Source: Agromyces humatus (GTDB lineage Bacteria > Actinomycetota > Actinomycetes > Actinomycetales > Microbacteriaceae). From it: a stretch of 64,000 nucleotides of DNA. The stretch is from the NCBI RefSeq assembly GCF_021228295.1, contig NZ_JAJQPD010000011.1, positions 1-64,000 on the forward strand. The letters are read 5' to 3'. Shown here piece by piece: positions 40,196-49,263 of this stretch. The first letter of the stretch is position 1; every line of letters starts with the position of its first letter. Under the pieces are notes generated by a model. That model was not told the origin of the DNA. It was given only the letters and a program-made list of their open reading frames with translations, and ran no database searches. Made by a program: the position numbers and the translations under genes.

Positions 40196-40394
40196 ATCGC
40201 ACCCGACCGAGTTCTGCACACAACCGGGGGCCTGTCAAGGATACCCGCCGGGTGGCGTGTCGAGAAATCGAGGCGGCGAGCGGATTTCGCGCGCCCGTTC
40301 AGGCCCCGTTCACCGCGCCCGCGCGGGGTCGGTGAACGGCCGGCGAGGGTCGCGCTCGGCTCGCACCGACGCCGCCGCGCGCCGGTCACCCAAC

Positions 40395-41132
40395 TCAGCC
40401 GAGGGGCTGGGTGTCGCCCGACTTCGGATCCCACGCGGGGTTGTCGGCGCTCACAGCCCAGGCGCTCGTGTCGACCGGCGTGGACTCGGCGTGCACCGTG
40501 CTGATGGGTGCGGTGTCGGTGCGCCCGGTGTCGGTGCGATCGGAGTCGGTGCGACCGGTGTTGAACGGACTCCCGTCGCCGCGGCCCGAGTCGGCGTTGA
40601 CGTAGTCGCGGCCTGCCGAACGCATGCCTCCGCGAAGACCCGAGCGCTGGATGACCCGCTGGATGGTGAGGCCACGCTCGTTGGGGTTGCCGACGAACTT
40701 GATCTCGCGCAGGCCCTGGTCTTGCGCGGCCGACTCGAAGATGAAGTGGCCGAACCCGAAGATCCGGCCGACGACCGGCCGCTTCACCGAGATGTCGAGG
40801 ATTCGGGTGATCGGCATCGTGGCGATGTGCTGCGCGAGGATGCCGTGCACACGGAACACCCGCATGTTGGTGATGACGAACCGATCCATCTGCGCCTGCA
40901 GGATGCGCCAGATGCCCCGGAACGCGAGCCAGAGCGCACCGACGATCGGCAGCCAGTAGAGCTGCGACGGCATGAGGAAGATGAGCAGCAGCACCGGCAG
41001 CGCGAGCAGCAACTCGAGCACGGGCAGGACGATCGCCGCCCAGTGCTTGGCGACCTCGTCGATGACGACCTCACCCTCATCGGCGATGAGGTACCGCTCG
41101 ACGTGCGGATCGAAGAAGCCGCGGCGCGTCAT
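40395..41132 (-). CDS. PH-domain (bPH2/DUF304) membrane protein
   Basis: A 245-aa protein. N-terminal RRGFFDPHVERYLIADEGEV, then two adjacent membrane segments (about residues 28-72), then a bacterial PH domain (about 75-165): FVITNMRVFRVHGILAQHIA and MPITRILDISVKRP, the standard bPH2 motif. The C-terminal 80 residues are low-complexity with a repeated TDTGR/TDSDR unit, from a tandem DNA repeat (40510-40565). ATG 41132 is chosen because the upstream residues are low-complexity shadow. Followed upstream by a small membrane protein gene 22 bp away on the same strand; function unknown. Confidence 0.82.
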   Translation of the reverse strand: MTRRGFFDPHVERYLIADEGEVVIDEVAKHWAAIVLPVLELLLALPVLLLIFLMPSQLYWLPIVGALWLAFRGIWRILQAQMDRFVITNMRVFRVHGILAQHIATMPITRILDISVKRPVVGRIFGFGHFIFESAAQDQGLREIKFVGNPNERGLTIQRVIQRSGLRGGMRSAGRDYVNADSGRGDGSPFNTGRTDSDRTDTGRTDTAPISTVHAESTPVDTSAWAVSADNPAWDPKSGDTQPLG

Positions 41133-41154
41133 GGTGCGAGCCCGCCCAGCCCGA

Positions 41155-41319
41155 CTACGACGCCAGCGACGTGAAGAACTGACCGACCGACTGCACTCCG
41201 CCCCACACTGCGCCGACAGCGCCCTGCACGGCGTTGGCCGCATCTTCGGGACGGGTGACCATGTAGAAGAACGCGAACACCACGACCAGCGCGATGACGA
41301 TGCGTTTGACCCACTTCAC
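41155..41319 (-). CDS. Small single-pass membrane protein, 54 aa
   Basis: A 54-aa protein from GTG 41319, with AAGGGAG at good distance. A basic start (VKWVKR) leads into one membrane helix (IVIALVVVFAFFYMV), then a short amphipathic tail (EDAANAVQGAVGAVWGGVQS). It lies just upstream of the PH-domain gene, probably co-transcribed. No family recognised. Confidence 0.65.
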   Translation of the reverse strand: MKWVKRIVIALVVVFAFFYMVTRPEDAANAVQGAVGAVWGGVQSVGQFFTSLAS

Positions 41320-41528
41320 GCGTGTTGCTCCCTTCTGATAGCCGCACGCCGGCCAACGCCCCCTGGAAAAACAAATCTCGCCATGTCTACCCCACGACAG
41401 GGGGCACGGCAATGCGCCACCCCGAAGAGCGCCAGATGCGGCAGCCATGGGATCGGCTGCGCGACCGGCCTGAATACTGGGCAGACGATAGGATGCCCCT
41501 GACTCGGCGGTGCCGGGAATGAGGGGTC

Positions 41529-42548
41529 ATGGCCGGCATCGAAGAGGTGGCGAAGCTCGCGGGAGTGTCGACCGCGACGGTGTCGCGCGCGCTCAGCGGA
41601 CGGGGTCACGTGTCGCCCGCGTCGAAGGCGAAGGTCGAAGAGGCGGCCGCGCGGCTCGGCTACGTCGTGTCGTCGAACGCGTCCTCACTGGCTTCCGGCC
41701 GCACTCGCAACATCGGCGTGGTGATCCCGTTCCTCAACCGCTGGTTCTTCTCGTCGGTGCTCGAGGGAGCGCAACGCGCGCTGCTGCGGCGCGGCTACGA
41801 CCTCACCCTGTACAACCTGTCGGGCGAGGGCAACGAGCGGTCGAGCGTGTTCGAGCATTTCCTGCTGCGACAGCGCGTCGACGCCGTGATTGCCGTGTCG
41901 CTCGAACTCACCGAGCACGAGGTCGCACGGCTGCACGATCTGGGCAAGCCACTCGTGGGCGTCGGTGGCCCGATCCCCGACGTTCCCACGCTCACGATCG
42001 ACGATGCCGCGGTCGCCCGGCTCGCGACCGAGCACCTCATCGCGCTCGGCCACACGCGCATCGCGCACATCGGCGGCGACCTCGAGTTCGACCTCGACTT
42101 CCACCTGCCCACGAACCGCCGCACCGGCTACGAGGGCGCGCTGCACGACGCGGGCATCGAGGTCGACCTCCGACTGTTCGCCCCCGCCGACTTCACGATC
42201 CGGGGCGGGTACCACGCGGCGAAGCAGTTGCTGGGCGCGCCTCACGGTCGCCCGACGGCGATCTTCGCGGCATCCGATGAGATGGCGATCGGGTCGATCC
42301 TCGCCGCACGCGACCTCGGACTCGTCGTACCCCGCGACGTCTCGATCGTCGGCATCGACGACCACGACCTCAGCGAATTCTTCGGACTCACGACCGTGGC
42401 GCAGTTTCCGCGCCTGCAGGGCGAGATGGCGGTCGACGTGCTCATGGAGCGGCTCGAGCCGAGTACGCCCGATGCGCCCGCTCCGGCGGCGACGCCACTC
42501 CCCTACGAGCTGCGCGTGCGCTCGTCGACGGCGATCCCGCCCGTCTGA
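41529..42548 (+). CDS. LacI-family transcriptional regulator
   Basis: A 339-aa LacI/GalR regulator: HTH IEEVAKLAGVSTATVSRALS (residues 4-23), hinge YVVSSNASSLASGRT, sensor domain with VIPFLNRWFFSSVLEGAQ and AIFAASDEMAIGSILAARDL. It stands alone, convergent with the ROK gene. Its target is not clear from position: the mal operators (33.99-34.1 kb) and the alpha-galactoside locus are both within 8 kb. Ligand unknown, probably a sugar. Confidence 0.87.
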   Translation: MAGIEEVAKLAGVSTATVSRALSGRGHVSPASKAKVEEAAARLGYVVSSNASSLASGRTRNIGVVIPFLNRWFFSSVLEGAQRALLRRGYDLTLYNLSGEGNERSSVFEHFLLRQRVDAVIAVSLELTEHEVARLHDLGKPLVGVGGPIPDVPTLTIDDAAVARLATEHLIALGHTRIAHIGGDLEFDLDFHLPTNRRTGYEGALHDAGIEVDLRLFAPADFTIRGGYHAAKQLLGAPHGRPTAIFAASDEMAIGSILAARDLGLVVPRDVSIVGIDDHDLSEFFGLTTVAQFPRLQGEMAVDVLMERLEPSTPDAPAPAATPLPYELRVRSSTAIPPV

Positions 42549-42555
42549 GCCGGGC

Positions 42556-43704
42556 TCAGGCGGGCAGCCGCAGTCGTCCGAGTGCGGCCTGGATCGCCAC
42601 CGCCGCCGCACCGCGCGCCCACGATACGAAACCCGCGTCGTCGACGTTGATCTCGACGGGCGTCGCATCGGGGTCGCGGTCCTCGGCGAGCGTGGCGAGC
42701 GCGAGGTCGCCGATGGCGTTCCACAACGCGACGCCCTCACCCGACAGCACGATCGTGTCGACCATGGCGATGTTCGCGATGGTCGCCATCATGCGGCCGA
42801 GCGCCCGCCCCGCGGCCGAGGTGACCGAGACGGCCAGCGGATGCCCCGACTCAGCCAATCGCAGCACCTCGTCGTAGTCGACCTCGCGGCCGAGCGCGAT
42901 GCCCAACTGCAGGGTGATGCTCGGGATGGCCAACATGGCGGTGGAGCATCCGCGATGCCCGTCGAGACAGAGCGGACCGTTCGGATCGAGCGGCAGATGC
43001 CCACCGAGACCGAGTCCCGAGTCGGCGGTGGTGACGACCCTGTCGTGCATGACGAGGCCGTAGCCGACGCCCGCGCCGATGGTGACGACAGCGAAAGCGG
43101 GTCGTCCGCGCACCGCGCCGAACCACTGTTCCGCGGTGGTGAGGGCGGTGACGTCGTTCTCGACGGTGACTGGGATGCCGAGTTCGCGCTCGAGCCGATC
43201 GGCGAGCGCGATGTTGCGCCATCCGAGGAACGGCGCCCGCGTGACGACCCGCTGGTCGGCGACGTTGCCGCCGATACTCACACCGAGACCGGAGACCTCC
43301 ACGCCGTCGCCGTCGCGGAGTCCTGCCACGAGGTCGGACACCGCCTCGACCACGGCGTCGACGTCGTGCCCGGCGAGGCTCCGCTCCCCTTGGCCGAGTG
43401 CGCCGGCCCGCAGGTCGGTGATCACGCCGAACGCCGACTCGCCCGTGACCTTCACACCGACGAATCGACGCGAGTCGACCTGCACGTCGAGCGGCTTCGC
43501 GGGGCGACCGGTTGCGCCCTGCACCGTCTCGGCCGCCTCGATGAACCAGCCACGATCGAGGAAGGGCTTGCTGAGGCGGGTGAGGCTGGCCGGCGAGAGC
43601 CCGAGACGGCGACCGAGTTCGGCACGTGAGATGGGCCCGTGGATGAGCACCTCGCGGGCGAGCTCGCGCCCCGAGTCGCTGACGTAGACCTGGCGCTCCA
43701 TCAT
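42556..43704 (-). CDS. ROK-family regulator (XylR/NagC type) of the alpha-galactoside operon
   Basis: A 382-aa ROK protein with an N-terminal winged HTH (GPISRAELGRRLGLSPASLT, about residues 24-43) and a sugar-kinase-like domain (GVSIGGNVADQRVV; VENDVTALTTAEQW; VTIGAGVGYGLV; GHLPLDPNG). The ROK zinc motif CxCGxxGC is altered here to CLDGHRGC, so the middle Cys is Asp. GGGAGG precedes ATG 43704. Divergent from the GH36 operon with palindromes between them, so it is the likely repressor. Confidence 0.87.
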   Translation of the reverse strand: MMERQVYVSDSGRELAREVLIHGPISRAELGRRLGLSPASLTRLSKPFLDRGWFIEAAETVQGATGRPAKPLDVQVDSRRFVGVKVTGESAFGVITDLRAGALGQGERSLAGHDVDAVVEAVSDLVAGLRDGDGVEVSGLGVSIGGNVADQRVVTRAPFLGWRNIALADRLERELGIPVTVENDVTALTTAEQWFGAVRGRPAFAVVTIGAGVGYGLVMHDRVVTTADSGLGLGGHLPLDPNGPLCLDGHRGCSTAMLAIPSITLQLGIALGREVDYDEVLRLAESGHPLAVSVTSAAGRALGRMMATIANIAMVDTIVLSGEGVALWNAIGDLALATLAEDRDPDATPVEINVDDAGFVSWARGAAAVAIQAALGRLRLPA

Positions 43705-43725
43705 CGGTGAACCTCCCGCGTTTGT

Positions 43726-43828
43726 TTCATTCTGACATGAAAGAGGCGGATCTGGCGCGTCCTAGGCGCACCGGACGTATGGATCCGGGGGGTTGACAAC
43801 CAAGTTATTTCTGTCGTAGAAATAACTC
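43726..43828. promoter_or_regulatory. ROK/GH36 divergent promoter region with two palindromes
   Basis: TTTCAT-TCTGAC-ATGAAA (43726-43743) lies near the ROK start. AGTTATTTCT (43803-43812) and AGAAATAACT (43818-43827) form a perfect 10-bp inverted repeat with a 5-nt spacer. TTGACA (43793-43798) is an ideal -35; with an 18-bp spacer the -10 is TAGAAA (43817-43822), inside the palindrome. Transcription would start at or next to ATG 43829, giving a leaderless mRNA that the palindrome-bound regulator would block. Confidence 0.65.
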
Positions 43829-46009
43829 ATGCAACGCCGCACCGAGCTCCTCCACCTCCGCAACGGGGGAACCAGCGTCATCCTCGACGCCCGCAATGCC
43901 CCGCTGCCGGTCATCGTGTTCTGGGGCGAAGACCAGGGCGATGTCGGCGAAGCGGAACTCGCGGCCCTCGGCACGGCGGCCCTGCCTCAGCGGGTCTCCG
44001 GCGGGCTCGACCAGCCGGCACCGCTCACACTCATCCCGCAGGAGTCCTCGGGCTGGCTCGGCACGCCCGGTCTCGCGGGCCACCGCAACGGGCGTCACTT
44101 CTCGACGAAGCTCGTCACCGAGTCGATCGAGGTCGACGAGGCCTCGACCAACGCCGTCGTCAGGGCAGCAGATGACGCAGCCGGCCTCGTGGCCACGATC
44201 ACGCTCGGGGTCACCGCGTCGGGGCTCCTCCGCCAGCGCATCACCGTCGAGAACGCCGTCGACGACGAGTACTCGCTCGTCTCGCTCGCCCCGACCTTCC
44301 CCGTCCCCGGCGACCTCGGCGAGCTGCTCGACACCACAGGGCGACACCTCCGCGAACGCTCACCGCAGCGTCACGCGTTCACCATCGGCACGCACCTCCG
44401 CGAGAGCCGTCGCGGCCGCCCCGGCGCCGATGCGAGCCTGGTGCTCGCGGCCGGCCGCACGGGATTCGGCTTCGAGCGCGGGCTCGTCTACGGGGTGCAC
44501 GTCGCATGGAGCGGCAACCACCGCATCGCGGCAGAGCGCACCCCCACCGCGGAGTCCTTCCTCTCGGCCGGTGAGCTCCTGGTCCCCGGCGAGATCGTGC
44601 TCGGCGAGGGCGAGTCGTACACGACGCCGTGGGTGATCGGCTCGTGGGGCGACGGGCTCAATCGCCTGTCGCAGCGTTTCCACGACGAGCTGCGTGCCCG
44701 CCCGCAGCATCCGGCTCGCCCCCGACCCGTGACCCTCAACACGTGGGAGGCGGTCTACTTCGACCACGACCTCGACACCCTCGCGGCCCTCGCTGAGCGC
44801 GCGGCCGCGGTGGGCGTCGAGAGGTTCGTGCTCGACGACGGCTGGTTCCGGGGCCGGCGTGACGACACCGCCGGTCTCGGTGACTGGTACGTGGACGAGG
44901 CGGTGTGGCCGTCCGGACTCACGCCGCTCATCGAGCACGTACGCGGGCTCGGCATGGAGTTCGGCCTCTGGGTCGAGCCCGAGATGGTGAACCTCGACAG
45001 CGAACTCGCCCGGGAGCACCCCGATTGGATCCTCCGCGGGCGCGACGAGCTGCCCGTGCCCGCGCGCCAGCAATACGTGCTCGACCTCGCGAACGACGAC
45101 GCCTGGCGATACCTGCTCGAACGACTCGACACGCTGCTCGCCGAGCACGACATCGCGTACCTCAAGTGGGACCACAACCGCGACCTGCTCGAGGCCGGCG
45201 CCGTCGACTCGGGCCGCGCCCGCGTGCACGACAACGTCGAGGCGCTCTACCGCCTTCTTGCGGCGCTCAAGCTGAGGCATCCGGGGCTCGAGATCGAGTC
45301 GTGCGCGTCGGGCGGCGCCCGGGTCGACCTCGGCATCCTCGAGCACACCGACCGCATCTGGACGAGCGACACCCTCGATCCCGTCGAGCGGTTGCAGATC
45401 CAGCGCTACACCAGCCTGATCGTGCCGCCCGAGATGATGGGGGCGCACCTGACGAGCCCCACGGTGCATTCCACCGGGCGGCAGGTGCCGCTCGATCTCA
45501 GCGCGGGCGTCGCGATGCTCGGCCACCTCGGCATCGAGTGGGACTTGACGACCCTCGACGCCGACGGGCTGGCCTCGGTCGCCCGCTGGGTCGAACTGCA
45601 CAAGCGCCACCGCGCGCTCATCCACTCCGGCGCGGTCGTGCACGCGGATACCCCGGATGCCACGACCGACGTTCGTGGCATCGTCGCCGTCGACGGGGCA
45701 TCCGCCGTGTTCACCTTCACGCAGGTCGCGACCAGCGTGACCTACCCGCCCGGTCGGTTCACGCTGCCGGGCCTCGACGCCGACCGTCGCTACACCGTGC
45801 GGATCGCGGCGGGGAGCGTCGCCGACGGCCCCGGCCAGTCCCCGCTCCCCTGGGCCGAACAGCCGATCACGCTGACCGGCCGCCAGCTCGCCACGGCGGG
45901 CCTGCAGGCGCCCGTGCTGTTCCCCGCCCAGCTCGTGCTCCTCGAACTGGTCGCCACCGACCGGTCCACTGCCACCGATTCCGCGAGCTCAGACGGCTCC
46001 ACGGACTGA
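43829..46009 (+). CDS. GH36 alpha-galactosidase
   Basis: A 726-aa cytoplasmic glycosidase of family 36: N-terminal beta-supersandwich (about 1-310), then the barrel with FVLDDGWFRGRRDDTAGLGD, LWVEPEMVNLDSELAREHPD, nucleophile in YLKWDHNRD (about residue 450), SCASGGARVDLGILEHTDR and acid/base in WTSDTLDPVERLQIQ (about 513). It hydrolyses terminal alpha-galactosyl residues from melibiose, raffinose and similar sugars. First gene of an operon with an ABC importer and GH13, controlled by a palindrome over its promoter. Confidence 0.92.
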   Translation: MQRRTELLHLRNGGTSVILDARNAPLPVIVFWGEDQGDVGEAELAALGTAALPQRVSGGLDQPAPLTLIPQESSGWLGTPGLAGHRNGRHFSTKLVTESIEVDEASTNAVVRAADDAAGLVATITLGVTASGLLRQRITVENAVDDEYSLVSLAPTFPVPGDLGELLDTTGRHLRERSPQRHAFTIGTHLRESRRGRPGADASLVLAAGRTGFGFERGLVYGVHVAWSGNHRIAAERTPTAESFLSAGELLVPGEIVLGEGESYTTPWVIGSWGDGLNRLSQRFHDELRARPQHPARPRPVTLNTWEAVYFDHDLDTLAALAERAAAVGVERFVLDDGWFRGRRDDTAGLGDWYVDEAVWPSGLTPLIEHVRGLGMEFGLWVEPEMVNLDSELAREHPDWILRGRDELPVPARQQYVLDLANDDAWRYLLERLDTLLAEHDIAYLKWDHNRDLLEAGAVDSGRARVHDNVEALYRLLAALKLRHPGLEIESCASGGARVDLGILEHTDRIWTSDTLDPVERLQIQRYTSLIVPPEMMGAHLTSPTVHSTGRQVPLDLSAGVAMLGHLGIEWDLTTLDADGLASVARWVELHKRHRALIHSGAVVHADTPDATTDVRGIVAVDGASAVFTFTQVATSVTYPPGRFTLPGLDADRRYTVRIAAGSVADGPGQSPLPWAEQPITLTGRQLATAGLQAPVLFPAQLVLLELVATDRSTATDSASSDGSTD

Positions 46010-46039
46010 CCACCGCACCACAGCGCAAGGAGGCGCATC

Positions 46040-47362
46040 ATGACGGACGAGACCATCCGCCCGACCCCGCACCGGAAACGGCCGCGCGCGAAGCGACGTA
46101 CGGCAGCCGCCGCGGCATCAGTCGCCGTGAGCGCCCTGCTGCTCGCCGGATGCTCAGCCGGCGGCGGCGATGAGGTCGTGACCCTCGACTTCTTCCAGTT
46201 CAAGGGCGAGGCGCTCCAGGACTTCACCGAGATCATCGCGGACTTCGAGGCCGAGAACCCCGACATCAAGGTCATACAGAACCAGGTCGCCGAAGCCGAC
46301 ACCATCATCCGCACACTGCTGGTGAAGGACAAGGCGCCCGACGTGATCACCCTCAACGCGAACGGCGGCTTCGGGCGGCTCGCCCAGGCGGGCGTGTTCT
46401 ACGACTTCTCCGACGAGCCGGTGCTCGACACGATCAATCCCGCGGTGCAGGAGATCCTCGCGGACCTCGGCAACGCCGAGGGCGAGGTCAACGGCCTCGG
46501 CTACGTCAACAACGCCAACGGCATCATCTACAACCAGCAGATCTTCGAGGAGGAGGGGCTCGAAGTTCCCGAGACCTGGGACGAGCTCATCGCCGTGTGC
46601 GATGCGCTCCAGGACGCCGGCATCGTGCCCTTCTACGGCACGCTCGCCGATTCGTGGACCGGTCTGCCCTCGTTCAACGCACTCGGGGCGTATCCCGCGC
46701 AGGGCGACTTCTTCGACCAGATGCGTGAGGAGGGCGAGAACGTCGGTCCCGACGCGGAGGTGTCGTTCCAGAAGGACTTCGCCGAGGCGATGGAGCAGCA
46801 GTTCGAGCTCTTCAGCTATACACAGGAGGGCTACCGCGGCAAGACCTACGACGACGGCAACGCCGCGTTCGCGAACGGCGAGGTCGCGATGCTCATGCAG
46901 GGCATCTGGGCGATCAGCCCCGTGAAGGCGATCAACCCCGACATCGATGCGGCGATCTTCCCCTACCCGGCCACCGACGACCCCGACGACCGAATGCTCG
47001 TCTCGGGTGTCGACGTGGTCGTGACCATGGGCGAGAACACCCCGCACCGCGAGGAGGCCCTGCGATTCATCGACTATCTGTTCGAGAAGGACGTGATCGA
47101 GGAGTTCGCGGCGTCGCAGAACATGGTGCCGTCCGTCGAGGGTGCCGAACTCAGCGACGACCCGGCGATCCAGTCGGTCAAGCCGTACTTCGACGAGGGC
47201 AGGATCACGGGATTCATCGACCACCAGATCCCGCCGAGCATCCCGCTCGCCGCCATCGACCAGCAGTTCCTCTTCGACGGCGACGTGGAAGCCGCGCTCG
47301 CCACCCTCGACAGCGAGTGGAGCAAGGTCGCCGCTCGCACCATCCCAGTGACGGGAGAATGA
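46040..47362 (+). CDS. Alpha-galactoside ABC importer, substrate-binding lipoprotein
   Basis: A 440-aa lipoprotein with a long N-region (MTDETIRPTPHRKRPRAKRR), hydrophobic stretch and lipobox LLAGC (about residues 34-38). The family 1 solute-binding fold is visible: VTLDFFQFKGEALQDFTEII, VNGLGYVNNANGIIYNQQIF, VAMLMQGIWAISPVKAINPD, DVVVTMGENTPHREEALRFI. AAGGAGG precedes the ATG. It lies between GH36 and two permeases, so it probably binds raffinose/melibiose-type oligosaccharides (inference from operon). Confidence 0.87.
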   Translation: MTDETIRPTPHRKRPRAKRRTAAAAASVAVSALLLAGCSAGGGDEVVTLDFFQFKGEALQDFTEIIADFEAENPDIKVIQNQVAEADTIIRTLLVKDKAPDVITLNANGGFGRLAQAGVFYDFSDEPVLDTINPAVQEILADLGNAEGEVNGLGYVNNANGIIYNQQIFEEEGLEVPETWDELIAVCDALQDAGIVPFYGTLADSWTGLPSFNALGAYPAQGDFFDQMREEGENVGPDAEVSFQKDFAEAMEQQFELFSYTQEGYRGKTYDDGNAAFANGEVAMLMQGIWAISPVKAINPDIDAAIFPYPATDDPDDRMLVSGVDVVVTMGENTPHREEALRFIDYLFEKDVIEEFAASQNMVPSVEGAELSDDPAIQSVKPYFDEGRITGFIDHQIPPSIPLAAIDQQFLFDGDVEAALATLDSEWSKVAARTIPVTGE

Positions 47363-47363
47363 C

Positions 47364-48302
47364 ATGACCACGCTGACCCAAGCGGTGCGCAGCTCGTCGA
47401 CGACCGGCGAGAAGCCGGCCCGCGCGAAGCGCGTCAGGCTCGAGAGTCGCCGAGCGCTTCCGGCCTTCTACTGGATGGTCTGGCCGGCCGTCATCGCCTT
47501 CGCCGCCTTCCACACCGTTCCGGTGCTCGTGGGCATCTTCTTCAGCTTCACGAACTACGCGGGCTACGGCGAATGGAACTTCGTCGGCTTCTCGAACTAC
47601 CTGAATCTCTTCAAGGACGACCGCGTGCTCGCGGCGTACGGGTTCTCGTTCCTGTTCGCGATCGTCGCGACGATCCTCACGAACGTGCTCTCGCTCGCGA
47701 TCGCGCTGGGCCTGAACGCCAAGATCAGGGCGCGCAACTTCTGGCGCGGCGTCTACTTCGTGCCCTACGTGCTGGCCATCCTGGTCATCGGCTACGTGTT
47801 CCAGTTCTTCTTCTCGAACTCGCTGCCGAAGATCCTCTCGGGCATCCCCCTCTTCGCCGACAACATCCTCACCAACCCCGACTGGGCGTGGACGGCGATC
47901 GTGGCGCTCGCGGTCTGGCAGGCCTGCGCCTTCGCGATCATCATCTACCTGTCGGGCCTGCAGACGATCCCGGCCGAGCTGTACGAAGCCGCGTCGCTCG
48001 ACGGGGCGAAGCCGTGGCGTCAATTCACGTCGATCACCTTCCCGCTCATCAGCGCATTCTTCACGATCAACGTCGTGTTGAGCCTGAAGGGGTTCCTGCA
48101 GGTGTTCGACCCGATCGTCGCCCTCACGAACGGCGGCCCCGGCACCTCGACCGAGTCGGTGACGCTGCTCATCTTCCGCGGCGGGTTCTCGGGCGGCGAG
48201 TTCGCCTACCAGACGGCCAACGCGGTGATCTTCTTCGTCGTGATCACGATCGTCTCGCTCTTCCAGTTCCGGGTCCTTCAGCGCAGAGAGGCCGATTTCT
48301 GA
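47364..48302 (+). CDS. Alpha-galactoside ABC importer, permease 1
   Basis: A 312-aa MalF/UgpA-type permease with six membrane segments. The EAA loop is EAASLDGAKPWRQFTSITFP. GGGAG before ATG 47364, one base after the binding-protein stop. Unlike the MalF at 30925 it has no large periplasmic insert. Confidence 0.88.
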   Translation: MTTLTQAVRSSSTTGEKPARAKRVRLESRRALPAFYWMVWPAVIAFAAFHTVPVLVGIFFSFTNYAGYGEWNFVGFSNYLNLFKDDRVLAAYGFSFLFAIVATILTNVLSLAIALGLNAKIRARNFWRGVYFVPYVLAILVIGYVFQFFFSNSLPKILSGIPLFADNILTNPDWAWTAIVALAVWQACAFAIIIYLSGLQTIPAELYEAASLDGAKPWRQFTSITFPLISAFFTINVVLSLKGFLQVFDPIVALTNGGPGTSTESVTLLIFRGGFSGGEFAYQTANAVIFFVVITIVSLFQFRVLQRREADF

Positions 48303-49219
48303 TGACCACCGCAACCAACACCGCCAGCCAGCTCGAGGCCGAGGTCGACGCCATCGCGGCCATGCCGGGTCGCAAGCGCCGCGGCAACCCCGACGACGAC
48401 ACCCGCCGCGTCAACTGGTGGGCGACCGCACTCATCGCGGTCTGCTCGCTGACGATCCTGATCCCGTTGTACCTCGCGGTGGTCGTCGCGCTGAAGACGC
48501 CCGAGCAGCTCGCGAGCGGCACCGGCTTCGAGTGGCCGAACCCGATCCGCTGGGAGAACTTCCCCGAGGCGTGGGAGCGCACGAACTTCCCGCAGGCGCT
48601 CGCCAACACGGCGATCATCACGGTGGGATCGGTGGTCTTCACGCTGCTGACGAGCTCGGTCGTCGCCTACGCGCTGGCCCGCAACATCCATCGGCCGTTC
48701 TTCAAGGGCGTGTTCTTCTACCTGCTGGCGGCGTTGTTCATCCCGTTCCCGATCATCATGCTGCCGCTCGTCAAGCAGACCGCGATCCTCGGGCTCGACA
48801 ATCAAGCGGGCATGATCGTGCTCTACACGATCTACGGCCTCTCCCTGAACATCTTCATCTACACGGCCTACATCAGGTCGATCCCGATCGAGCTCGAGGA
48901 GGCGGCCCGGGTCGACGGCGCGAGCACCTGGCGGGTGTTCCGGTCGGTGATCTTCCCGCTGCTCATGCCGATGAACGCGACGGTCGGCATCCTCACATGC
49001 GTGTGGGCGTGGAACGACTTCATCATGCCGCTCGTCGTGTTGACCGACCCCGCGGCCCGCACGCTGCCGCTCGCGCAATACGTGTTCCAGGGGCAGTTCA
49101 ACACCGACTACACGGTCGCATTCGCGTCGTACCTGATGGCGATGGCGCCGCTGCTGATCGTGTACATCTTCTCGCAGCGGTGGGTCATCTCGGGAGTGAC
49201 GCGGGGCTCGATCAAGTGA
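48302..49219 (+). CDS. Alpha-galactoside ABC importer, permease 2
   Basis: A 305-aa MalG/UgpE-type permease. N-terminal cytoplasmic extension of about 38 residues, then six membrane segments; EAA loop EEAARVDGASTWRVFRSVIF; C-terminus SQRWVISGVTRGSIK. ATG 48302 shares one base with the upstream stop. As in the mal locus, no ATPase gene is present. Confidence 0.88.
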   Translation: MTTATNTASQLEAEVDAIAAMPGRKRRGNPDDDTRRVNWWATALIAVCSLTILIPLYLAVVVALKTPEQLASGTGFEWPNPIRWENFPEAWERTNFPQALANTAIITVGSVVFTLLTSSVVAYALARNIHRPFFKGVFFYLLAALFIPFPIIMLPLVKQTAILGLDNQAGMIVLYTIYGLSLNIFIYTAYIRSIPIELEEAARVDGASTWRVFRSVIFPLLMPMNATVGILTCVWAWNDFIMPLVVLTDPAARTLPLAQYVFQGQFNTDYTVAFASYLMAMAPLLIVYIFSQRWVISGVTRGSIK

Positions 49220-49263
49220 CCGCGACGTCGGCGCACGGTACCCACCTCGAAAGGAACACACCG

